NCBI RefSeq assembly: GCF_000482245.1 | Contig: NZ_AWNH01000111.1 | Span: 1-33,768 of the forward strand | Origin: Leptolyngbya sp. Heron Island J | GTDB taxonomy: Bacteria > Cyanobacteriota > Cyanobacteriia > Phormidesmidales > Phormidesmidaceae | Length of the DNA stretch: 33,768 bases | Direction: 5' to 3' | Part shown: positions 22,331-28,921 of the stretch, piece by piece | Numbering within the stretch: the stretch's first letter is position 1 | How the letters are laid out: each line of letters starts with the position of its first letter | Notes under the pieces: generated by a model | Told to the model about the DNA's origin: nothing | What the model saw: the letters and a program-made list of their open reading frames with translations, nothing else | Database searches by the model: none | Program-made: the position numbers and the translations under genes

Positions 22331-23563
22331 TCAGTTCAGACTGATAGCTTCAGGTATTAACTTTTTTTCTTTAATTACCATAGTAAGAAGAGGGCAGCTG
22401 AATCGAGCCCTTGTTAAATCTGTTTCAGAAAAGTCTGCATAATCTAAGTTCGCATCACGAAAATCCGTTCCCTCAAGATTACAATTACGGAAACAAGCGC
22501 CGGAAAGATCAGCACCTTGGAAGTCAACATACTTTAAGTTTGCAGACTGCAGATTGGCATTTCGTAGACTTGCATTCTGGAAAGTCGAACCGAAGAGCGT
22601 AGCACCAACCAGGCAAGCATCGTCTAACATACTTTGATCAAAGTTTGCATCGTTGAAAAAAGAATGCTTTAGAGAAGCCTGACTCATGTTAACCCGCCTT
22701 AATTTCGCACCATCCCAATTTACACAATCGAGATTGGCTTGTTTCAAATTGGCATATCGAAAATCAGAATTTTCAGCCCGGCTGTATTTTAAGTTGGCTG
22801 AGAAGAGATTGGCATGAACCAAACAAGCCCCCTCAAAATCTACGTTTTCGAGATTGGCATGATTTAAGTTTGCTTCGTATAAATTGGATTTGGAGAAGTT
22901 CGCTTGGTGTAGAAAAGCTCTCGCTAAGTTTGAAGAGGCCATTCGTGCACATGCGAAGTCCATACCTTCAAGATGCTGACCGGATAAATCTACACCATAA
23001 AGAGATAGACCTTGAAAAGGTAAAAATGAAGAAGCTGTATTCAGCTCCTCAATCTTTTGTAGATATCTATCTTGTAACGTCTGCCCTAATTTTCTCATAT
23101 GAAAATTATTTCCTGACAAAATAAACACTTTACTTGTAAGAACTTCTTCTAGATTTTGTCGAGCTAAGAGTTCTTTGACAGATAAGGTACTAGTGTCATT
23201 GCAGTCGAAGTCCTGAGGGCGATGAGTGATGATAGCGCCCAAAGAATTCTTCATACAGCAAATCACCTCAACAGCTGATTCATAATCAGAAGTCTGAATC
23301 TGACGAGCAGCATGTAGGCACTCACCAGAGGTGTCACAGATCATCACTCGAGACTGAATTGCAAGTGCTGCTACCTCAGCTGCATTTGTATTCTGTAGCT
23401 TCCTAATAATATCAATAATCCGATTGAAGCCGATATCTGTCAGATAGCCCTGAATTTGGCTGAATTTAAGAATTTCCCAAATATCAAGCGGGTCATCTTT
23501 ATCCCAAACCCTATTCAGCAGGGCATCCAAGAGCATATCGGCATCAATCAGTATTTCAAACAT
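22331..23563 (-). CDS. PIN-domain and pentapeptide-repeat fusion protein
   Basis: 410 residues. Residues 1-140 look like a PIN domain: hydrophobic strand to the first acidic residues (EILIDADMLLDALL, D7, D9), helices, a strand with late Asp (VMICDTSGEC), and AIITHRPQDFD, the usual penultimate strand and helix of VapC-type PIN proteins. Residues ~180-395 are some 40 A(N/D)LxxA-type pentapeptides forming a beta helix. PIN enzymes cut RNA with bound metal; adding a beta helix is unusual and might target or regulate the nuclease. The XRE gene 120 bases upstream on the same strand could be its antitoxin-like regulator. No SD visible. Confidence 0.75.
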   Translation of the reverse strand: MFEILIDADMLLDALLNRVWDKDDPLDIWEILKFSQIQGYLTDIGFNRIIDIIRKLQNTNAAEVAALAIQSRVMICDTSGECLHAARQIQTSDYESAVEVICCMKNSLGAIITHRPQDFDCNDTSTLSVKELLARQNLEEVLTSKVFILSGNNFHMRKLGQTLQDRYLQKIEELNTASSFLPFQGLSLYGVDLSGQHLEGMDFACARMASSNLARAFLHQANFSKSNLYEANLNHANLENVDFEGACLVHANLFSANLKYSRAENSDFRYANLKQANLDCVNWDGAKLRRVNMSQASLKHSFFNDANFDQSMLDDACLVGATLFGSTFQNASLRNANLQSANLKYVDFQGADLSGACFRNCNLEGTDFRDANLDYADFSETDLTRARFSCPLLTMVIKEKKLIPEAISLN

Positions 23564-23685
23564 TTTTTGTGAGATTAATCAAAGTATGCTTCTTGCATCT
23601 TTGCTGAGGGGGTATTTTTCAATCAATTGATGTCGCTCAACCGAGTGAGATACCAGACAAGGTTTTTTTGATCTCGTGTCTTGCT

Positions 23686-23994
23686 TCAAGAGGCTCGTTT
23701 TTTCCTATCTTGCGTGCCAATTATTTGATGCAGTTCATCAAGTGATAAATCTCCTATATTAGTTGTTTCTAGGAGGTTGTCTGGACTGATCACTTCAACC
23801 AAATCTTCTAGTGTGCAATCAAGAATTCTACAAAGTTTGATTAACTGGAGGACGAGAGGAAGGCCACTACGCCCTTTTTCCCAGTTAGCGATAGTTGTCT
23901 CTGTTACGCCTATTGCTAAAGCCAGCTCCAACTGTGTTAACCCTTTCTGATCGCGAAGGGTAGCTATTTTGGAACGAAAGTTTTTTGTTTCCAT
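23686..23994 (-). CDS. XRE-family HTH regulator
   Basis: 102 residues. Classical XRE domain at residues 8-65: IATLRDQKGLTQLELALAIG, recognition helix VTETTIANWEKGRS, then LIKLCRILDCTLEDLV. A C-terminal ~35-residue extension (NLLETTNIGDLSLDELHQII) is helical. GGGAAG lies upstream of the ATG. Upstream are four CCTAAA repeats with an exact 14-bp period, almost certainly its own operator. It precedes the PIN fusion gene on the same strand and probably controls it. Confidence 0.9.
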   Translation of the reverse strand: METKNFRSKIATLRDQKGLTQLELALAIGVTETTIANWEKGRSGLPLVLQLIKLCRILDCTLEDLVEVISPDNLLETTNIGDLSLDELHQIIGTQDRKKRAS

Positions 23995-24035
23995 GCACTT
24001 CCCGCATTCTGCTTACCCATTATAACAATTCTTTG

Positions 24036-24093
24036 CCTAAATAAAATAACCTAAAATAAATCACCTAAATTGTTAGCCCTAAATATTTTTAGG
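24036..24093. promoter_or_regulatory. CCTAAA operator array, 14-bp period
   Basis: CCTAAA starts at 24036, 24050, 24064 and 24078, exactly 14 bp apart; the last forms the palindrome CCTAAATATTTTTAGG (24078-24093). It lies between the divergent XRE gene and the 24140 small frame. Confidence 0.8.
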
Positions 24094-24139
24094 TAAAATG
24101 TTTGAAAGTGTATTTAGTTTTAACTTTGGGTGAGAGTTC

Positions 24140-24307
24140 ATGAGAATGAAGTGCGTTTGGTTTAGGTTACTTTGCTTGTCTAGAAAAGTTAGGGCTTTCT
24201 GCGTCGCTGTCTATCCACCTATAGGGTTGATGTCTGCAGTGATAGAGGTTCTCTTGGGGCTGTATTTTGTGTTGGCAGAGCTAGATGCCAGCGGCCCTAT
24301 TACTTAG
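24140..24307 (+). CDS. Small possible membrane peptide
   Basis: 55 residues (MRMKCVWFRLLCLSRK ... LLGLYFVLAELDASGPIT). It has a basic N-terminal half and one hydrophobic segment (LMSAVIEVLLGLYFVLA). Only a weak GAG-type SD. Divergent from the XRE gene across the CCTAAA array, so it could share control, and it ends just before the long hairpin at 24344. Existence uncertain. Confidence 0.35.
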   Translation: MRMKCVWFRLLCLSRKVRAFCVAVYPPIGLMSAVIEVLLGLYFVLAELDASGPIT

Positions 24308-24343
24308 CTTGTTCAATGTAAGAAATCTGTAATCGATTCATTG

Positions 24344-24398
24344 AATTATGAGTTAAAGCCCCCACTAGAAATTCTAGTGGAGGCTTTAACTCATAATT
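24344..24398. terminator. 55-nt near-perfect hairpin
   Basis: AATTATGAGTTAAAGCC... pairs with ...GGCTTTAACTCATAATT around a central CACTAGAAATTCTAGTG; one mismatched position in 27 pairs. Between the 24140 frame and the remnant at 24427. No T tract after it, and it is longer than usual terminators. Confidence 0.6.
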
Positions 24399-24426
24399 TG
24401 CTAAGTTTGCGATCTCAACCAAGTCA

Positions 24427-24620
24427 TCACCAAGGCAACCAATTCCGCCGAGTTTCCCGAATCGTCTGCCTTACTGAGCCCACGATTCTATCGTTCACTT
24501 CCTCCTGCGACTCACCGCCGATAGTCCCTTTCATCCGCTCCATCTCAAAGCCAGCCAACGTCTCATTGGCCATGTCAGTATCCTGCACAATAGACGGCAG
24601 TGTTGGCAGTTACGACTCAA
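24427..24620 (-). pseudogene. Decayed third copy of the third gene of the three-gene set
   Basis: On the minus strand this reads LPSIVQDTDMANETLAG, FEMERMKGTIGGESQEEV, NDRIVGSVRQTIRETRRN and WLPW before a stop. That aligns with the last ~55 residues of the proteins at 28051-28500 and 2338-2790 (NESLSANELERMHGTIGGETQEEV ... RKWLPW). The upstream part of the gene is absent. The sequence after the stop (gagatcgca) also resembles the other copies. Truncated relative, most likely a remnant of a third arm. Confidence 0.7.
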
Positions 24621-24679
24621 CCCTTCAGCTCAACGTATCGCCCACCCCCTTGACTCCTCACGACAACGTGCTAATAGTA

Positions 24680-24710
24680 TTACTGCAATACTGCCTTACT
24701 GCATTAAGTA
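24680..24710. repeat. TACTGCA iterons upstream of parA, cassette 2
   Basis: TACTGCA, TACTGCC, TACTGCA as direct repeats every 8 bp, the last reading TTACTGCATTA, ending at the parA start codon. Same unit as the arrays at 25581-25616 and 25860-25875. Operator and centromere candidate for the RHH partner. Confidence 0.8.
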
Positions 24711-25292
24711 ATGATTGTCACCCTCTGCCAGTTCAAGGGTGGTGTGGGCAAAACCACCAGCGCTATTCACTTTGCGGCGTTGCTACAAGCGAAAGCCCAC
24801 ACACTTTTGATCGACTCAGACCCGAATAAGTCAGCTTCCTTATGGGCCAGAAAAGGACTGTTGCCGTTTGATGTTTGCCTGGAAGCCGAAGCCCCAAAGC
24901 GGCTAATGAAAGGCAACTATACCCATACCGTTATCGATACCCCGGCTCGTCCATCATCCGATGAAGTGGAAAGCATCGCCAACGGTACGGACTTGTTAAT
25001 CCTACCGACGACTCCCGATCCGCTCTCAATTTCTGCGCTGATTCAAATGGCGGGGAGTCTGCCTGAAGGTACTAACTATAAATGTCTGATTACGTTGGTT
25101 CCGCCACCGCCGCAAAAAGATGGGACTGAGGCCAAAACGGCATTAGAACGTCATGGGTATCCGATATTTCAGCGACCGGTTCGACGCTACAAGGCGTACA
25201 TCCATGCGGCGAGTAATGGTCATACCGTAAAAGGGCCTGCTCAAAATGACTGGAAAGCTATCTGGGAGGAACTGAGCGATGAACTTGGATGA
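24711..25292 (+). CDS. parA: ParA-family partition ATPase, cassette 2
   Basis: 193 residues, the short form without an N-terminal DNA-binding domain. Canonical deviant Walker A FKGGVGKTT (8-16, signature Lys present), A' LLIDSDPNKSAS, Walker B-like HTVIDTPARPSS, and LPTTPDPLS. Typical of type Ib plasmid ParA/ParF proteins. Overlaps the next gene by 14 nt. It differs strongly from the ParA of cassette 1 (254 residues, SGG P-loop), so they come from different lineages. Confidence 0.9.
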   Translation: MIVTLCQFKGGVGKTTSAIHFAALLQAKAHTLLIDSDPNKSASLWARKGLLPFDVCLEAEAPKRLMKGNYTHTVIDTPARPSSDEVESIANGTDLLILPTTPDPLSISALIQMAGSLPEGTNYKCLITLVPPPPQKDGTEAKTALERHGYPIFQRPVRRYKAYIHAASNGHTVKGPAQNDWKAIWEELSDELG

Positions 25293-25584
25293 TGTGTTTG
25301 CTGCAGCGCAAAGTAAGCCCCCAGCTAAGAAGGACAAATCTAAAACGCCTAAAGCTGATGCAAAGGATACTCCTGAGCCAAAACCTCAGGCTCAATCCGA
25401 TGCAGAAATTTTGGCGGATATCTTAGCGCCGACCGATGCCCCGGAACGCAACATTAGATTTACGGCTGACCTGCCGGAGTCATTACATAGACGCCTAACC
25501 ATGGCGGCGGCCACCAGTGGTAAGCGTAAGGTAGATATCGTAAGAGCAATACTTGATGCTGTACTTCCTCAAGTAAGTGATTAA
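25279..25584 (+). CDS. RHH partition partner (ParB/ParG-like), cassette 2
   Basis: 101 residues. The N-terminal half is disordered and Lys/Pro/Asp-rich; in ParG-like proteins such a tail contacts ParA. RHH at ~55-98: strand RNIRFTADLP, helix SLHRRLTMAAATSG, helix KVDIVRAILDAVLPQ. Start overlaps parA, indicating translational coupling. Its stop codon lies inside the 36-bp palindrome of its presumed binding site. Confidence 0.85.
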   Translation: MNLDDVFAAAQSKPPAKKDKSKTPKADAKDTPEPKPQAQSDAEILADILAPTDAPERNIRFTADLPESLHRRLTMAAATSGKRKVDIVRAILDAVLPQVSD

Positions 25585-25616
25585 GTATTTACTGCATTAA
25601 TGCAGTAAATACTTAA
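25581..25616. repeat. 36-bp perfect palindrome with TACTGCA units
   Basis: TTAAGTATTTACTGCATT followed by its exact complement AATGCAGTAAATACTTAA. It overlaps the stop codon of the RHH gene. Contains one TACTGCA unit per arm, so it is a likely binding site of the cassette 2 RHH protein. Confidence 0.85.
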
Positions 25617-25943
25617 AGTTTGCAACCTGCAGATCGGAGGTATATTACAGGTGGTCGGGAAACCTTAGCCGTCTAGCGTATATGTCTAGGCGGTTTTGAA
25701 TCTTTGGGTGATGAATATGAAGAACCTACCCCTGGCGATGAGATTAGTTCAGCATGGCTGAGTCAGCCGATTCTGTGGGTTGTAATTGAAGCGTTGCTTG
25801 AGTAGACATTGAGCGAGTCACTTCAGTCTGAATGTAATCAAAAACACTTAAGTAAGTAATTACTGCATTACTGCACTAAAAACATGAAAAGGCTAAAAAT
25901 TTTAAGTGCAAAAGAGGCTTGAGTTAGCTTGGCAGTCGCTACT
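25617..25943. other. Gap after partition cassette 2: terminator and further iterons
   Basis: A hairpin CCGTCTAG...CTAGGCGG followed by T4 (25669-25697) should terminate the parA-RHH operon. At 25860-25875 lies TTACTGCATTACTGCA, two further 8-bp-spaced units. A ~30-codon acidic open frame between them (to about 25804) has no ATG. Otherwise nothing visible. Confidence 0.6.
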
Positions 25944-26489
25944 CTAAACTTTTTCGGTTTTCCATGTATTCTCAGAGCCCGACTTACCCGACTTCGTAAA
26001 CCGATATCCGAACCGTTCAAAGTCTTTGGTCGGTACCGAGTTACACCCCAGCAACGCTGCTAATTCACTGCTGGGCAACAGCCAGCCCCGCTCGGCCACC
26101 GTATCCAGCCATTGATAGCGGCCAAAGGGTTCGCTTTCGGTCGCCTCTCGTATGGCTCTGAGGTTAGGGGCTTCATCACCGGACAATTGATTCTTTTGTA
26201 TGGCAGACACTGTCTGATGGATGTCTGGCGTTATTGATGTCTGAATTTGGGCGGCGACATCGGCGGCAGCTTCTTCGGTGATTAGGCCTTCTTCCGAAAT
26301 GAGACGATGCATTTCATCCAGGCAGCCGAGAACGGCTTTATTCACATAGGCTTTGACGCCAATTTTGAAGGGAGCCAGGTCAGGATTAAGAGCTTTCAAT
26401 GCATTAATGCGAGCGTAGACCTGCGATCTAACGACTTGATATCTGTCCGTGAGTTCAGCAACTGGAAAATCGGTATCTTGTCTTCGCAT
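25944..26489 (-). CDS. Probable DNA-binding protein, unknown family
   Basis: 181 residues. The start (FPVAELTDRYQVVRSQVYARINALK, ~9-33) has the form of a helix-turn-helix used by excisionase/AlpA-like and plasmid regulators. Middle region rich in Ala/Glu/Ile, helical; a second possible HTH lies near RGWLLPSSELAALLGCNSVP with a nearby F-x-R-F-G-Y-R-F motif. The gene is divergent from 26711, sharing a 220-bp region with both sets of repeats. AAGAG upstream of the ATG. Three CTTTGTAGG-type units with a 12-bp period directly upstream suggest autoregulation. Confidence 0.7.
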   Translation of the reverse strand: MRRQDTDFPVAELTDRYQVVRSQVYARINALKALNPDLAPFKIGVKAYVNKAVLGCLDEMHRLISEEGLITEEAAADVAAQIQTSITPDIHQTVSAIQKNQLSGDEAPNLRAIREATESEPFGRYQWLDTVAERGWLLPSSELAALLGCNSVPTKDFERFGYRFTKSGKSGSENTWKTEKV

Positions 26490-26498
26490 CTCTTAATT

Positions 26499-26529
26499 CT
26501 TTGTAGGCTCCTTTGTAGGATTCTTTGTC
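26499..26529. promoter_or_regulatory. CTTTGTAGG repeats, 12-bp period
   Basis: CTTTGTAGG at 26499 and 26511, CTTTGTC at 26523; exactly 12 bp apart, ten bases upstream of the 25944-26489 gene. Confidence 0.65.
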
Positions 26530-26617
26530 TTAGCTGAGATTCCTATAAATTAAAAGGATTGATCGAAGTGACTTTAGTTTTTTGATGACTGTCTGTTGAT
26601 TATTTTGGAGGTTGTCC

Positions 26618-26791
26618 GTACAATCTATGTACAAATTCTGAACGCTTGTCGGACGTTGGGCGAACAACAAGCGTTCAGACCGTAAACCCTTGATAGATAA
26701 GGATTAACACATGGATCATATAACCGATCCGGCGATTGATCGAACAATTGCCGGACAACCTGATGTACAAACTTTGTACACGGCTGTACAA
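26618..26791. promoter_or_regulatory. TGTACAA repeats across the start of the 26711 gene
   Basis: (T)GTACAA at 26618 and 26628 upstream, and TGTACAA at 26764 and 26785 plus the inverse TTGTACA at 26774 inside codons 18-27. Spacing is 10-11 bp, one helical turn, in both groups. Confidence 0.65.
26637..26679. promoter_or_regulatory. 13-bp perfect inverted repeat in the leader of the 26711 gene
   Basis: TCTGAACGCTTGT (26637-26649), 17-nt loop, ACAAGCGTTCAGA (26667-26679). It would form a leader hairpin 31 bases before the ATG or serve as a dimer-binding site. No T tract. Confidence 0.65.
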
Positions 26792-27298
26792 ATCGCTGAA
26801 CGGTTGAACGTTAGCGAAGCAACGATTCGTAACCGTTGGTTTGAGTGGATTGAAAAAGTGGTGCCAGAGCCGCTATTGAAGCAGGGTAAAAATCAATATA
26901 CTCAGCTGGCCCTGGAGCTATTTAGTAAGTTTGTGACGGTGGAACGGTGCGATCGCAACCAATGGGTCATCGACACTAAAGCCCACTACGCCCAGGAATG
27001 GGCCAGTGCTGGGGTCATTGAAGGTGAATTGATGCCCGAGGAAGTGGGCAATGTCTTAGCCCTACGTCAAAGCCAAACAACAGAACTAGAGCTGGCCGTT
27101 GCTCAGCAGCTGCAGAGTCTAGAAAGTCTGATCGACCAGGCCAATACCGCTGAAAGCAACCTATCCGAAGCTGACTTGAAAGCAGCTGTGACACGGGGAC
27201 AGCAGCGAGCGGTGATGCTTTACCAGGCCGAACTACAGGCCGAGTTACAAACGATGAATTCCCTAAAGCAGCGACGAATGCAAGGGGGCCAGGAATGA
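26711..27298 (+). CDS. HTH DNA-binding protein heading the right three-gene set
   Basis: 195 residues. N-terminal helix-turn-helix at ~24-42 (VQIAERLNVSEATIRNRWFEW), of MerR/excisionase-like pattern; then KQGKNQYTQLALELFSKF, a helical middle, and a C-terminal coiled-coil-like region rich in Gln/Glu/Ala. Its stop overlaps the ATG of the lipoprotein gene (ATGA), so it is the first gene of a four-gene operon. It is absent from the left arm, where the unrelated 3662-3940 gene occupies the place. The TGTACAA repeats around and within the 5' end suggest that it binds there; a role as replication or copy-number regulator would be compatible but is not shown. Confidence 0.75.
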   Translation: MDHITDPAIDRTIAGQPDVQTLYTAVQIAERLNVSEATIRNRWFEWIEKVVPEPLLKQGKNQYTQLALELFSKFVTVERCDRNQWVIDTKAHYAQEWASAGVIEGELMPEEVGNVLALRQSQTTELELAVAQQLQSLESLIDQANTAESNLSEADLKAAVTRGQQRAVMLYQAELQAELQTMNSLKQRRMQGGQE

Positions 27299-27642
27299 CA
27301 CGGAATGTAATCGGGATGTTGTGGATTGCGATCGCAACTACTAGCTGCCCAGACCTAGAACTTTTCCAGACCGCACCCGTTGAAGCAATAGAGCCCTCCG
27401 CTGTACCGCCCGCTGGTATGCAACCCTACGGTGTGGACGGCGAACTGAGCGAAGCAGATATCAAAGCGCTGCTGTACCTCCGGTTTCCTCAAAGCTATGA
27501 GGCTATCTCTGGTCGGTTTGGTTTTCCAGCTTACCGAGATAGTGTTTCTGACTATTACAAGCTGCCCAATGGTCGATGGGTAGTGATTCAGTATGCAGGT
27601 AAAACTGCAACTGGTCTTAAATTCAGTGATTCAGGCGACTAG
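27295..27642 (+). CDS. Lipoprotein, possibly BamE-like, first gene of the three-gene set (right)
   Basis: 115 residues. Short signal peptide ending in TTSC (Cys at ~18), a lipobox. The mature part matches the left copy closely: PSAVPPAGMQPYGVDGEL, IKALLYLRFPQSYEAIS, RFGFPAYRD, DYYKLPNGRWV and FSDSGD. The signal regions of the two copies are unrelated, so the export signals were replaced or diverged without constraint. Overlaps the HTH gene by 4 nt. The weak SmpA/BamE resemblance applies as for the left copy. Confidence 0.8.
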   Translation: MTRNVIGMLWIAIATTSCPDLELFQTAPVEAIEPSAVPPAGMQPYGVDGELSEADIKALLYLRFPQSYEAISGRFGFPAYRDSVSDYYKLPNGRWVVIQYAGKTATGLKFSDSGD

Positions 27643-27656
27643 GAGCACGTTAATCT

Positions 27657-28154
27657 ATGGGTAATGCCAAACTATTGGTCGCAATGAAACTGCCAGAGCT
27701 GAAGGACAAAGTATGGAAGGCATGGGCGTTCCTCAATGAATGGAAGGGGCAAGTGCTCCAGCCTGAGAACTACGTGTCTGAAATTAAACGCTTTGGCGAC
27801 CGTCGATACAAGAAAACATGGGTCAAGGCATTGGCCTACTTTAAGGCCGTAAGCGCCTATGAAAACTGCCTTGATGCCTACATGCTGATCTTGCACACTT
27901 TTAACTTTACGCCCGACCGGTGGGACTATGAATATCGGCATGAAATTCTAGATGCTTTTTTGATGTATCCAGATGGAATGGAGATTATCAAAAAAGGTCT
28001 AGAACAATTATTATCAAAAGACTTTAGCCCCCAAGAGAGAGAAGAAGCAAATGGGTTTTATTCCTTGGTGGAAGAACGAGAAGGAGACACTGGAGCCGTC
28101 GGAATCACAGCTGGATCTCCTCGGAGAATCCCAGGAGCTGTCACCGCAGCGTAA
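27657..28154 (+). CDS. Conserved unknown protein, second gene of the three-gene set (right)
   Basis: 165 residues, starting 14 bases after the lipoprotein gene with AGGAG upstream. Same blocks as the left copy: RFGDRRYKKTWVKALAYFKA, CLDAYMLILHTFNF, DRWDYEYRHEILDAFLMYP. Soluble, helical. The last ~35 residues are translated from the overlap with the next gene and diverge more than the body. Function unknown. Confidence 0.8.
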   Translation: MGNAKLLVAMKLPELKDKVWKAWAFLNEWKGQVLQPENYVSEIKRFGDRRYKKTWVKALAYFKAVSAYENCLDAYMLILHTFNFTPDRWDYEYRHEILDAFLMYPDGMEIIKKGLEQLLSKDFSPQEREEANGFYSLVEEREGDTGAVGITAGSPRRIPGAVTAA

Positions 28155-28500
28155 ACGGGTTGACGGTGCGATTGTCTTTAGACGCTTTACCAAAGCGATT
28201 AAGGATAATGGCGGTGGTCCTGAAAGCTATGAAAAGGTGATTCAGGCCGAAACTCAGGAGTTGTTTGACTGCAACGTGCGGGAGCTTTACGAGCAGACGG
28301 GCGGTAAGATTCGTGATCGCTCCTCATTACCTCAACCAGCCCAGGAGGCTTATATGGTGAATGAGTCGCTATCAGCCAATGAGCTAGAGCGTATGCATGG
28401 CACGATTGGCGGTGAAACTCAAGAAGAGGTGGATGATCGGATTATTGGTTTAGTGAGGCAGCAGTCTAGGCAGACTCGGAAGTGGTTGCCTTGGGCTTGA
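28051..28500 (+). CDS. Conserved unknown protein, third gene of the three-gene set (right)
   Basis: 149 residues, beginning MGFIPWWKNEKETLEPSES and ending RKWLPWA. Overlaps the second gene by 104 nt in another frame, as in the left arm. Conserved motifs: FRRFTKAIKDNGGGP, LFDCNVRELY, TGGKIRDRSSLPQPAQEAYM, GTIGGETQEEVDDRI. No transmembrane segment. The internal phrase T-G-G-K-x-R-D-x-S-x-L-P-x-x-A-Q-E-A recalls cyanobacterial hypothetical proteins I have seen, but I cannot name a function. Confidence 0.8.
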   Translation: MGFIPWWKNEKETLEPSESQLDLLGESQELSPQRKRVDGAIVFRRFTKAIKDNGGGPESYEKVIQAETQELFDCNVRELYEQTGGKIRDRSSLPQPAQEAYMVNESLSANELERMHGTIGGETQEEVDDRIIGLVRQQSRQTRKWLPWA

Positions 28501-28585
28501 TGGTTAGGGTTGCGATCTCAACGCCGTTCTAGCGGAGCCTCGCAACTTCCTTGTTAACCTAGTGCTAATGGAATAGTACTAACTT

Positions 28586-28610
28586 GGCCCTGGCCGTCGC
28601 TGGGGCTTTT
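28586..28610 (+). terminator. Terminator of the three-gene set, right copy
   Basis: GCCCTGGC, loop CGTC, GCTGGGGC, then T5; identical to the left copy (2220-2256, minus strand). Confidence 0.8.
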
Positions 28611-28612
28611 TG

Positions 28613-28910
28613 CTGGGCGGCTGCGCCTAGGCGCAGTGATTGTAGCATGGGTCTTTGAATTGGGTTGCACTCTTGTTACAAAGTTGCATGTGCATCTTCC
28701 TGCAGGCCTAATCCCAACCAACGGAATTATCACCACCATAGCTGCCCAATTTTACCCGTCCAGGCATCGCGTCAAGCCAAGCTTGGAGCCTCCGTTACCC
28801 AGCAGCTGCAGTATCGCAACGGCGCTTAAACTCCGGCTCCAAGTCCGCTTGACACTGCGTTATCTCAAATAACTAACGCTTTGCCATTGGGTGAATAGGG
28901 CGCGTTGCGT
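28613..28910 (+). other. Conserved non-coding element with a foldable core, right copy
   Basis: Counterpart of 1921-2215. Core stems: GTCAAGC (28771-28777) with GCTTGAC (28847-28853); CTTGGAGCC (28782-28790) with GGCTCCAAG (28835-28843), here nine Watson-Crick pairs where the left copy has one T-G. Outer palindrome CTGCGCCTAGGCGCAG (28621-28636). The central GCAGCTGC is kept in both. A possible promoter (TTGAAT, 16 bp, TACAAA) falls near 28656-28683. It ends at the start of the small Arg/Val-rich gene, which it may lead. Confidence 0.6.
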
Positions 28911-28921
28911 TGGTTTGGTCT

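Noticed and set aside
24341-24829. 162-codon open frame across the long hairpin and the start of parA
   Set aside because: It runs antisense over the gene remnant and out of frame through the ParA P-loop; a shadow frame.
26711-27298. Replication initiator (Rep)
   Set aside because: It has an HTH and nearby iteron-like repeats, but no recognisable Rep fold or catalytic motif; I left it as a DNA-binding protein.
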